Under the pieces are notes generated by a model. It was not told the DNA's origin. It did not search any database and worked only from the letters and a program-made list of their open reading frames with translations. Of a DNA stretch of 30,056 nucleotides, positions 1-6,689 are shown one piece after another (positions within the stretch are counted from its first letter, which is position 1; each line of letters begins with the position of its first letter). The stretch spans positions 1-30,056 of the forward strand of contig CAUGFC010000008.1 of the NCBI GenBank assembly GCA_959598545.1. Direction: 5' to 3'. This DNA is from an uncultured Olsenella sp. Lineage in GTDB: Bacteria; Actinomycetota; Coriobacteriia; Coriobacteriales; Atopobiaceae. The translations under genes were made by a program, and so were the position numbers.

Positions 1-2
1 AC

Positions 3-149
3 CAGATTTTGCTCGTTGGATTCTGGCAAATGTGGTGGTATTGCGCCTTTGCTTTGCATAAGACGAAAGAGCGCTCATTGCATGAGCATAATCTACTTCT
101 TCTCTCAGCGCCACGTCAGGTACTCATTCCAGATGATTTGATCTTGTGA
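3..149 (+). other. Possible 3' end of an upstream gene (partial)
   Basis: The frame is open from the window edge to a TGA at 147-149 and would give about 48 residues, starting QILLVGFWQMWWYC and ending APRQVLIPDDLIL. A hairpin follows the stop. The DNA is clearly more AT-rich than the phage genes that begin at 222. I do not recognise the peptide; it resembles neither a portal nor a MuF C-terminus, which would be expected just before a scaffold gene. It could equally be non-coding. Confidence 0.2.
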
Positions 150-156
150 CACACCC

Positions 157-197
157 ATAGCCTGTACCCATCGTTTGGGTGCGGGCTATTCCTTTGC
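157..197 (+). terminator. Hairpin upstream of the scaffold gene, possible terminator
   Basis: ATAGCC (157-162) pairs with GGCTAT (184-189) and ACCCA (166-170) pairs with TGGGT (176-180), followed by TCCTTTG. It lies just after the stop of the possible partial ORF, so it could end that transcript. A second short inverted repeat, TGCCCG (195-200) with CGGGCA (215-220), places the AAGGA ribosome-binding site of the scaffold gene in its loop. The U-tract is poor. Confidence 0.3.
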
Positions 198-221
198 CCG
201 CCTTACGGGAAGGACGGGCAG

Positions 222-761
222 ATGGATGGCTTGCAGGACGAGACGAAGCAGGTCGATGAGGGCGCGGCGCAGCAGGCGCAGGACGCGTCGGCGCAGGTGA
301 CCGGCGGAGAGGGCGCTGCCGCGGGCGGTGGAGCGACTCCCAGGGCCGACGACGGCGCCGCCAAGGCGCGCGCGGACTACGAGGCGGCGCTCGCGGAGCG
401 CGACGCGCGCATCGCGGAGCTCGAGGGCGAGATCGCGGAGGCCGCGAAGACCGCCGAGGGCGCCGAGAAGCTGCGCAAGAAGATGGACGAGCTGCGCCGG
501 AGGGGCGACGAGGAGCGCGTCGGCTTCGAGCTGCAGCTCGCCGGGGCGCGCAACGTGAAGGCGGCCCGCGCGCTCCTGCCCGACCACGACAACGACGTAG
601 AGAAGCTCAAGGCCGCCGAGCCATGGCTCTTCTCGGCGTCTCCCGCCCCGGCGCCGGCCGGCGCGACGGGCCTCCCGAGCGCCGGCGCCGCCGGGGCCGA
701 CGAGTCCACGCAGATGAGCCGCTGGCGCAAGATCGCCGGCCTTCCCGAGAGCGAGGAGTAG
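222..761 (+). CDS. Phage capsid scaffolding protein (GP20-like)
   Basis: 179 residues. This is an internal scaffold for procapsid assembly that is removed before or during DNA packaging. The N-terminus (1-45) is acidic and rich in Gln, Ala and Gly. Residues about 47-110 form a charged coiled coil (AERDARIAELEGEIAEAAK). Next comes a segment like the GP20 scaffold family, FELQLAGARNVKAARALLP (about 101-120), and a Pro/Ala-rich tail ending in RWRKIAGLPESEE, plausibly the capsid-binding end. AAGGA lies 8 nt before the ATG. The major capsid gene starts 3 nt after the stop, the usual scaffold-capsid order. Portal and terminase are not seen upstream. Confidence 0.85.
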   Translation: MDGLQDETKQVDEGAAQQAQDASAQVTGGEGAAAGGGATPRADDGAAKARADYEAALAERDARIAELEGEIAEAAKTAEGAEKLRKKMDELRRRGDEERVGFELQLAGARNVKAARALLPDHDNDVEKLKAAEPWLFSASPAPAPAGATGLPSAGAAGADESTQMSRWRKIAGLPESEE

Positions 762-764
762 CAG

Positions 765-1781
765 ATGGCCAACAGCATCGCCTACACCAGGAACTACACC
801 GCCGTCCTGGACGAGGTCTACAAGCGCGCGGCGTGCTCGACGTGCCTGAACTCGCCGCGCCGCATGGCGCGCGCCGGGCGCAACGCCAAGGAGATCATGG
901 TCCCGAAGATCGAGGTGACGGGCCTCGGCGACTACACCCGCAACGTCGGGTACAAGACCGGATCCATCACCTACGAGTTCGAGACCAAGACGTTCAACTA
1001 CGACCGCGGCATCAAGCTGCTCGCGGACGTCATGGACGTGGAGGAGGCGGGCGTCCTCGACTGCTTCGTGGCGGCGGGCTCCGAGCTGCAGCGCACGCAG
1101 GTGGCGCCGGAGGCCGACGCCTTCACCTTCTCCGAGATCGCGGGGCACGCGGGCGTGACGCCCGCGACGGAGGACTTCGCCGACGCCGACGCCGACGACG
1201 TGCTGGCGAGCCTGCGCGCCGCGACGAACGCGATGGACGAGGCGGAGGTGACGACCGGGAGCCGCATCCTCTTCATCACGCCGACGCTCAAGGGCGTGCT
1301 GGACGACTTCTCGCTGGCGAACCCGGCGCGCTCCAACCGCGTGCTCGAGCGCTTCAGCCGCATCGTGGAGGTGCCGCAGACGCGTTTCTACAGCGCGATC
1401 GCGCTCAACTCCGGCGAGGAGGACCAGTTCGGGTACTCGCGCGCCGAGGGGACCTACCAGCTCACGGAGGACACCTCCGTGGTCTCGGGCAAGACCTACT
1501 ACACGAAGAGCGGCGAGCAGTACACGCCCGTCTCGAGCCCGGCATCGGGCAGCCTCTCCAGCTACTACGAGCTCGTGGGCGCGGGCGCGCCGATCAACTT
1601 CATGGTCGTGGAGCGTTCCGCCGTCATCAAGTTCGACAAGCACGTGGCGTCGAGGGTCTTCTCGTCCGACGAGCTGGAGAACCTGGACTCCTACATGATG
1701 AAGTACCGCAAGTACGGCATCGTGGAGCTGCTGGACAACAAGCTGGACGGCGTGCACGTCTCCTGCGCGCCGCTGGCCTAG
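765..1781 (+). CDS. Phage major capsid protein with an inserted surface module
   Basis: 338 residues; the expected HK97-like shell protein by position (directly after the scaffold) and by style (N-terminal MANSIAYTRNYTAVLDEVYK, central GSRILFITPTLKGVL, C-terminal EN(L)DSYMMKYRKYGIVELLDNKLDGVHV). Residues about 229-270 look like an insertion: YQLTEDTSVVSGKTYYTKSG followed by a Ser/Gly/Pro-rich stretch and YYEL. As I recall, this module recurs in structural proteins of phages of gut bacteria, where it would be surface exposed. After it the sequence returns to capsid-like text (PINFMVVERSAVIKFDKH). The stop overlaps the GTG of the next gene. Confidence 0.88.
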   Translation: MANSIAYTRNYTAVLDEVYKRAACSTCLNSPRRMARAGRNAKEIMVPKIEVTGLGDYTRNVGYKTGSITYEFETKTFNYDRGIKLLADVMDVEEAGVLDCFVAAGSELQRTQVAPEADAFTFSEIAGHAGVTPATEDFADADADDVLASLRAATNAMDEAEVTTGSRILFITPTLKGVLDDFSLANPARSNRVLERFSRIVEVPQTRFYSAIALNSGEEDQFGYSRAEGTYQLTEDTSVVSGKTYYTKSGEQYTPVSSPASGSLSSYYELVGAGAPINFMVVERSAVIKFDKHVASRVFSSDELENLDSYMMKYRKYGIVELLDNKLDGVHVSCAPLA

Positions 1782-2167
1782 TGGACGGGGCGACGGGCGC
1801 GGCGGGCTGCGGCCCCGCGCCCGTCTCCTATGAGTTCTACCAGGACGGCTACGGTGGGGCGCTTTCCGCCGAGGCGCTCGCGGAGGCGCTGCCGGCGGCG
1901 GTGCGGTGCGTGGGCGCGCTCACGGGGGCGCGCGACGTGCGCGATGAGTGGGACGACGATCAGGCCGAAGCCTGGCGGCGCGCCGTGTGCGCGGCCGCGG
2001 ACGCCTTCGCAGAGTACGGCGAGGGGCGCGTGGGCGGCTTCTCCGTCGGGTCCTTCTCGGTGACGAACTACCGCGACGAGGGGACGACCGGCTCGGAGGT
2101 GGCGCGGGGGGCCGCGCTCGCCGAGCTCGCGGGGACGGGCCTCTGCTTCTCGGGGGCATGCCGATGA
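1781..2167 (+). CDS. Putative head-tail connector (adaptor) protein
   Basis: 128 residues, starting at a GTG that overlaps the capsid stop (TAGTG). The N-terminal part reads YEFYQDGYGGALSAEALAEA and the middle is a helix-rich segment (WDDDQAEAWRRAVCAAADAFAEYGEG), the layout of small gp6-like adaptor proteins that dock under the portal. The C-terminal part (FSVGSFSVTNYRDEG) is typical of these proteins. Identification rests mainly on size, synteny (capsid, connector, minor capsid) and this pattern. The stop overlaps the next start as ATGA. Confidence 0.6.
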   Translation: MDGATGAAGCGPAPVSYEFYQDGYGGALSAEALAEALPAAVRCVGALTGARDVRDEWDDDQAEAWRRAVCAAADAFAEYGEGRVGGFSVGSFSVTNYRDEGTTGSEVARGAALAELAGTGLCFSGACR

Positions 2168-2493
2168 GGTACCTGAGGCCGATACCGAGGCGACTCCTGC
2201 CCGACGACATGCTGGTGTTCATGCCGGACGGGACCGGCGGGCGCGGCGAGAGCAGGCTCGTGCGCCACGTGAGGTTCGAGCGGGAGGAGTCCGCCGTTGC
2301 GGACGCGCACCGCTCGGCCGACGCGGGGCACGGGACCGTGTTCGTGGACGCGGTCAACTCCGAGGGCGCGCTCGAGGTGCCGGCCGGGGCGCGAGTGCTC
2401 ATAGGGGCGGGGCCGTCGATGCTCGTGAGGGCGTGCCGGCGGTGCTGCGTGGTGCGCGGCCAGGTGCACCACTGGGAGCTGGAGGTGGGCTGA
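2164..2493 (+). CDS. Phage minor capsid / head-closure protein
   Basis: 109 residues. The N-terminus MRYLRPIPRRLLPDDMLVF closely follows the Minor_capsid_1 family pattern (RPIPxxLLxH...), and the rest is a beta-rich small domain (RVLIGAGPSMLVRACRRC). Such proteins close the head and bridge to the tail. An in-frame ATG at 2158 exists, but GGGGG (2152-2156) is correctly spaced only for the ATG at 2164, which also makes the 4-nt ATGA overlap with the connector. The stop overlaps the next start as TGATG. Confidence 0.72.
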   Translation: MRYLRPIPRRLLPDDMLVFMPDGTGGRGESRLVRHVRFEREESAVADAHRSADAGHGTVFVDAVNSEGALEVPAGARVLIGAGPSMLVRACRRCCVVRGQVHHWELEVG

Positions 2494-2951
2494 TGGCATG
2501 TTCCGAGCCCCTCGGCGCGCACGTGCCGACCGACTGGGACGCCGAGGGCGGCGGGGTCGCCGGCGTGGTGGCGGCGCTGCTCCGGGCGCTGGGCTACGGC
2601 AACGCGTTCTGCTCGCCGCCGCCGGCGCGCCTCTGCTGCGAGCCGATCGTGCTGACGCAGGGCGCGCTCGAGCGCGAGGCGCGGCTCGCGGACGGCATGG
2701 AGCGCGGGCGGGTGCCCGTAGACGTGCTGGTGTGCTGCGAGGCGGCGCGCGACGCGGAGGCGACGTGCCGCGCGGTAGAGCGCGACCTGCGCCGGGGCTC
2801 CTGGACGGGCTCCGGCGAGGGCTGGCGGTGCAGGGTGGCGGCCGTGGACTCCGGGGGCTCGGCGCCGAGGGGCCGCGACGGCTCCGGGCGGTGGCTCTGG
2901 GGGTTCACGCTGATTCTGACGGTGGTGATCGACTTTGGCGGACAGGGTTAG
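2493..2951 (+). CDS. Tail terminator / minor capsid 3-like protein
   Basis: 152 residues, starting at the ATG fused to the previous stop. The C-terminus (RGRDGSGRWLWGFTLILTVVIDF) matches the usual end of minor-capsid-3/tail-terminator proteins (G-R-D-x-x-G-R-Y/W followed by a beta strand), and the middle QGALEREARLADGMERGRVPVDVLV fits the same family. It would cap the tail tube at the head junction. It looks complete. What follows is abnormal: the next intact gene is the distal tail protein, not a tail tube gene. Confidence 0.6.
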   Translation: MACSEPLGAHVPTDWDAEGGGVAGVVAALLRALGYGNAFCSPPPARLCCEPIVLTQGALEREARLADGMERGRVPVDVLVCCEAARDAEATCRAVERDLRRGSWTGSGEGWRCRVAAVDSGGSAPRGRDGSGRWLWGFTLILTVVIDFGGQG

Positions 2952-3120
2952 GGCCGGGCGCGGCGTCGACGACCGCGACGTGGTTCGCAAGAGCAACCCG
3001 CTGCAGCATGCGGCCCAGGGGTCGTGCGAGCAGCGGTCGGGCTCGGCGGAGACCGACCGCATGGGGCGCGAGCAGCAGCGCCGCGCGACGGCCTACGGGC
3101 GGGCGCGGGGGCGGCTGTGA
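2935..3120 (+). pseudogene. Short ORF across a probable tail-gene deletion
   Basis: A 61-residue frame beginning at TTG (2935) inside the end of the preceding gene and ending in a TGA that overlaps the GTG start of the distal tail gene (GTGA, 3117-3120). The text (ADRVRAGRGVDDRDVVRKSN then RMGREQQRRATAYGRARGRL) matches no whole protein I know. My reading is that the 5' end is the start of a tail tube gene and the 3' end is the last codons of the tape measure gene, joined when everything between was lost. The GTGA coupling supports a gene that once ended in this frame. It may not be translated. Confidence 0.35.
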
Positions 3121-3833
3121 GCTCTCTCACCTACAACGGGCACGACCTCTCGGAGTACGTGACGGCGGAGCTGGTGGAGCCGGCGGGCCACGCGCTCTCG
3201 CCGCGCTCGCTCGCGGTGCCGGGGCGGCCGGGCGCGGCGCTTCTGGGCTGCGAGCTGCCGCCGAGGGTGCTGCGGGTGCGCCTCTTCCTGGACGCGGGCG
3301 TGACGCTCGCGGCGGAGGAGCGCAGCGCGATTCGGCATGAGATGTACGGGTGGCTCGCGGCGCCCTCGGGCGCCGAGCTCGAGCTGCCCGGCGAGCCGGG
3401 GCTCTCGTGGCGGGACGCCGTGGTGACGGACACCTCGGACTGGGACTCGCTCTTCGAGGACGGCTCCTGCGAGCTGGCGTTCACCTGCTTCGATCCGGTT
3501 GCGTATGGCGACGGGAAGTCGAGTGCGGCGAGCACGCTGACGGTGGTCGGCACGTGGGCGACGTGGCCGGTGGTGACGCTGACGGCGCTCGCGGGCCCCT
3601 CGGTGAGGGTGGCAGACGGCCTGGGGCGCTACGTGCTCGTGGAGCGCGACTTCGCCACCGGTGACGTTGTGGTGATGGACTTCGCATCCGAGGCCGTGAC
3701 GGTGGACGGAGCCGACGCCTCCGCCGACGTGGCCGTGGAGAGCACGTTCTTCTCGCTTGCCCCCGGCTCTCACACCCTGGCCTTCTCCGGGTGCTCGGCG
3801 CACACCGTCGAGTGGGTGGAGAGGTGGCTCTGA
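3117..3833 (+). CDS. Distal tail protein (Dit, siphovirus tail component)
   Basis: 238 residues from a GTG overlapping the preceding TGA. Dit forms the hexameric hub at the tail tip. The N-terminus SSLTYNGHDLSEYVTAEL is the standard Dit opening (tyrosine-asparagine-glycine followed by a strand). The following PGRPGAALL...RVLRVRLFLDA and the RSAIRHEMYGWL helix, then WRDAVVTDTSDWDSLFEDGSCELAFTCFDPVAYG, fit the sipho-tail N-domain; the C-terminal half is the galectin-like part. The stop overlaps the start of the tail-associated protein as TGATG. In complete phages it follows the tape measure gene, which is missing here. Confidence 0.77.
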   Translation: MSSLTYNGHDLSEYVTAELVEPAGHALSPRSLAVPGRPGAALLGCELPPRVLRVRLFLDAGVTLAAEERSAIRHEMYGWLAAPSGAELELPGEPGLSWRDAVVTDTSDWDSLFEDGSCELAFTCFDPVAYGDGKSSAASTLTVVGTWATWPVVTLTALAGPSVRVADGLGRYVLVERDFATGDVVVMDFASEAVTVDGADASADVAVESTFFSLAPGSHTLAFSGCSAHTVEWVERWL

Positions 3834-5005
3834 TGGTGCCGACGCTCTACCTCTTCGACCGCTTCGACGAGCGGCTGGGGATCCTGCCCGCCGTGGGCGC
3901 GGTGACGCACACCGAGGAGCTGGGCGGCGAGGACACGGTCGAGTTCGACTGCGCGCTCGCCCCCGAGAAGGGCGAGCGGCTGCTGTGGCGCGACCCGACG
4001 GACGGCGTGTGGCGCGAGCACGTGGTGGTGCGCACCGACGAGCCGCTGGGCGGGCCCGCGCACGTCTACGCGGAGTCCTCGCTCTGCGAGCTCCTGGGCG
4101 ACTTCGTCGAGGAGATCCAGCTCGTGAGCAAGACGGCCGCGCAGGCGCTCGCCTCCGTGCTCGGGGTGACGCGCTGGTCCGCGGGCGAGGTGGGCGTCGG
4201 CGACGCGGCGCGCAGGTGCCTCCTCTACCACGTGAACGCGCTGGCAGCGCTGCGGCGCATCGAGGAGGTCTGGGGCGGCGAGGCCGAGGCCGTGATCTCC
4301 GTTGAGAACGGGCGCGTGGGGTCGCGGACGGTCAACCTGCCCGCGCGGCGGGGCACGTGGCGCGGTGCGCGCTTCAGCCACGGCAAGACGCTCGCGGCGT
4401 GCACGCGGACGGTCCTCGAGGACGAGGTGTTCACGGCGCTCTACGGCTACGGCAAGGGCATGCCGATCTACGACGAGACGGGGACGCCCACGGGCGGGTT
4501 CACGAGGCGGCTCACCTTCGGCTCCGTGAACGGCGGCGCCAACTGGGTGGGCGACGAGGCCGCGCGCCTGGTGTGGGGGCGCCCCGACGGCGCGGGCGGG
4601 AAGGCGCACCGGTTCGGGCACGTGGTGTTCCCGGACTGCGAGGACGCGACGGAACTGAAGGCGTTGACGCTGGCTGCGCTCGTGGCGGCGTGCGAGCCGC
4701 GCGTCTCCTACGAGGTTGACGTCGCCGCCGTGGACGGCGGCGCGGGCGTGCGGCTGGGCGACGACGTGGCGGTGATCGACTCGTCGCGCACGCCCGAGTG
4801 GCACCTGCGCGCCCGCTGCGTGCGGCGCGTGCGCGAGCTCGGCGAGGGCAAGCCCGTCGTGCGTCTCACGCTGGGCACGGTCGAGCGCACGACGTGGGCG
4901 GCGTCGGCCGACGTGGCCGCGCGCGTGACGGCGGTCGAGGAGACGGCTGCAGCCGCATCCGACACGGTGGCGTCCTACGAGGACCTGGGCGAGAGGGAGT
5001 TCTGA
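3833..5005 (+). CDS. Tail-associated protein (Tal / prophage endopeptidase-like)
   Basis: 390 residues. By position after Dit and by sequence (LYLFDRFDERLGILPAVGAV near the start, then ELGGEDTVEFDCALAPEKGERLLW) this is the gp27-like tail-tip protein of the prophage endopeptidase tail family. The rest (YGKGMPIYDETGTPTGGFTR, RLTFGSVNGGANWVGDEAAR) is the conserved hub region. It is short for the family; no separate C-terminal peptidase domain is visible, and it ends in a helix rich in Ala/Thr/Val plus DLGEREF. I therefore call it a structural hub, not a proven cell-wall hydrolase. One nucleotide separates it from the fibre gene. Confidence 0.72.
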   Translation: MVPTLYLFDRFDERLGILPAVGAVTHTEELGGEDTVEFDCALAPEKGERLLWRDPTDGVWREHVVVRTDEPLGGPAHVYAESSLCELLGDFVEEIQLVSKTAAQALASVLGVTRWSAGEVGVGDAARRCLLYHVNALAALRRIEEVWGGEAEAVISVENGRVGSRTVNLPARRGTWRGARFSHGKTLAACTRTVLEDEVFTALYGYGKGMPIYDETGTPTGGFTRRLTFGSVNGGANWVGDEAARLVWGRPDGAGGKAHRFGHVVFPDCEDATELKALTLAALVAACEPRVSYEVDVAAVDGGAGVRLGDDVAVIDSSRTPEWHLRARCVRRVRELGEGKPVVRLTLGTVERTTWAASADVAARVTAVEETAAAASDTVASYEDLGEREF

Positions 5006-5006
5006 C

Positions 5007-6689
5007 ATGGCTGACGAGAGCACGTTCCCGCTGGACGGCGACGGGCTGCGCGAGGTGGTCTGGGACGAGTGCGACGCGCCCTTCGCGGGGCCGTTCGTCG
5101 CCTCGCCCGCGGACACGGAGGGGCGCGGGATAGCGCTCTCGGTGACGCGCGGCGGCGAGGCGGTGGACCTGACGGGCGCCTCGCTCTACCTGCTGTGGCG
5201 CCACCGCGAGCTGCGCGTGCGCGGCTGCGAGCCGCTGGAGGAGGTGGACGCGGGGGCCGGGAAGTTCCGCGTGTTCTGGCCGGTGGCGATGGCGCGCGCC
5301 GAGGGCGCCGTGGACGCCCAGGTCATGGTCTCCTGGGACGGGCGGGCGCTCTCGTCGCTCTCCTTCACGGTGCTGGTGGGCCCCGCGCTCGTCGGCGGCG
5401 AGGGCGGGGGCTCGGACGGGTACTCGCTCTTCCTCGACGCGCTCAAGAAGTTCGAGGACGCGGACGGCGTCATCGCCGACGCCGTGGCCAAGGCGCAGGA
5501 TGCCGTCACGACAGCCCAGGGCGCGGTGGCCACGGCGGGGCAGGCGGTCGAGGCGGCGCAGGGCGCCTCCGGCGCGGTCGCCGCCGCCAACGCTGCCGCC
5601 GCTGCCGCGACGCAGGCGAAGGACGAGCTGCTGGAGGCGGCCGCGCGCGGCGACTTCGACGGCGCGGACGGCCTGCCGGGGACCGACGGCGAGGACGGCG
5701 CCGACGGCGTGAGCCCCACGGCCAAGGTCGAGCAGACCGAGGTGGGCGCGGTGGTGACGGTCACGGACGCGACGGGCACCACCACGGCGACGCTGACTCA
5801 CGGCCCCAAGGGAGACAAGGGCGACGACGGCGAGAGGGGCGACAAGGGTGACCCCTTCGAGTACGCCGACTTCACCGCCGAGCAGCTGGAGGCCCTGCGC
5901 GGCCCCAAGGGCGACAAGATGACGTTCGACGACCTCTCTGAGGACGAGGTCGAGGCCCTTCGCGGCGAGAAGGGCGACAGGGGCGATCCGTTCACCTACT
6001 CCGACTTCACCACGGAACAGCTCGAGGCGCTTCGCGGGCCCCAGGGAGTCCAGGGGCCGCCGGGCCCGCAGGGAGAGCCCGGCGAGGCGTTCGCCTACTC
6101 GGACTTCACGTCGGAGCAGCTGGAGGCGCTTCGCGGCCCGCAGGGCGTGCAGGGGGCCCCGGGCGCCGACGGCGAGGACGGGCAGGACGGCGCTCCGGGC
6201 GCGGACGGGGCCGACGGCGTCAGCTGCACGCACTCGTGGTCGGGTTCCGTGCTCACGGTGACGAGCGCGAGCGGCACGAGCTCGGCGGACCTGCGCGGCC
6301 CGAAGGGCGACGCCTTCACCTACGCGGACTTCACCTCCGAGCAGCTCGAGGGGCTGCGGGGCGCTGACGGGGCAGACGGTGCGCCGGGCGCCGACGGGCA
6401 GGACGGCGCGGACGCCGAAATCACGGGGGCGACCGCCACGGTGGACGCCTCCACGGGAACGCCGTCGGTGACCGTGACGCTCGGCGGCACGCCGGGGGCG
6501 CGCACGTTCGCGTTCGCCTTCTCCGGCCTCAAGGGCGAGACGGGCGAGCAGGGGCCGCAGGGCGCGCCCGGTCAGGACGGCGAGGACGGGGCGCCCGGCG
6601 CGACGCCCGACCTCTCGGCATACGCGACGAAGCAATACGTCGACCAGGCGATCGCCGCCCTGGACGACCTGAGCGAGGTGGAGTTCTGA
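5007..6689 (+). CDS. Baseplate/tail fibre protein with BppU-like N-domain and collagen-like repeats
   Basis: 560 residues. Residues 1-128 form a BppU-like baseplate-binding domain (VTRGGEAVDLTGASLYLLW, FRVFWPVAMARAEGAVDAQV). Residues 150-212 are an Ala-rich coiled coil. From about 219 there are Gly-X-Y collagen-like runs (GPKGDKGDDGERGDKGD, GPQGVQGPPGPQGEPG) alternating with five copies of an aromatic linker of the type F-x-Y-x-D-F-T-x-E-Q-L-E-A-L-R-G (about 284, 307, 329, 361, 436; the second is divergent). The C-terminus (YATKQYVDQAIAALDDLSEVEF) is a trimerising helix. It is probably a trimeric fibre carrying the receptor-binding protein encoded next. The stop overlaps the next start (TGATG). 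Confidence 0.85.
   Translation: MADESTFPLDGDGLREVVWDECDAPFAGPFVASPADTEGRGIALSVTRGGEAVDLTGASLYLLWRHRELRVRGCEPLEEVDAGAGKFRVFWPVAMARAEGAVDAQVMVSWDGRALSSLSFTVLVGPALVGGEGGGSDGYSLFLDALKKFEDADGVIADAVAKAQDAVTTAQGAVATAGQAVEAAQGASGAVAAANAAAAAATQAKDELLEAAARGDFDGADGLPGTDGEDGADGVSPTAKVEQTEVGAVVTVTDATGTTTATLTHGPKGDKGDDGERGDKGDPFEYADFTAEQLEALRGPKGDKMTFDDLSEDEVEALRGEKGDRGDPFTYSDFTTEQLEALRGPQGVQGPPGPQGEPGEAFAYSDFTSEQLEALRGPQGVQGAPGADGEDGQDGAPGADGADGVSCTHSWSGSVLTVTSASGTSSADLRGPKGDAFTYADFTSEQLEGLRGADGADGAPGADGQDGADAEITGATATVDASTGTPSVTVTLGGTPGARTFAFAFSGLKGETGEQGPQGAPGQDGEDGAPGATPDLSAYATKQYVDQAIAALDDLSEVEF

Noticed and set aside
186..1757. Long minus-strand frame opposite scaffold and capsid genes
   Set aside because: Arg/His/Leu/Val-rich text without domains; it is the shadow of GC-rich plus-strand genes with clear families and overlaps.
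2164..2951. The missing tail genes hidden in other frames
   Set aside because: Both strands were read between 2164 and 3120; there is no room and no tail tube or tape measure text.
4866..6635. Long minus-strand frame opposite the fibre gene
   Set aside because: Low-complexity Arg/Ala/Gly text caused by the collagen-like repeats on the other strand.
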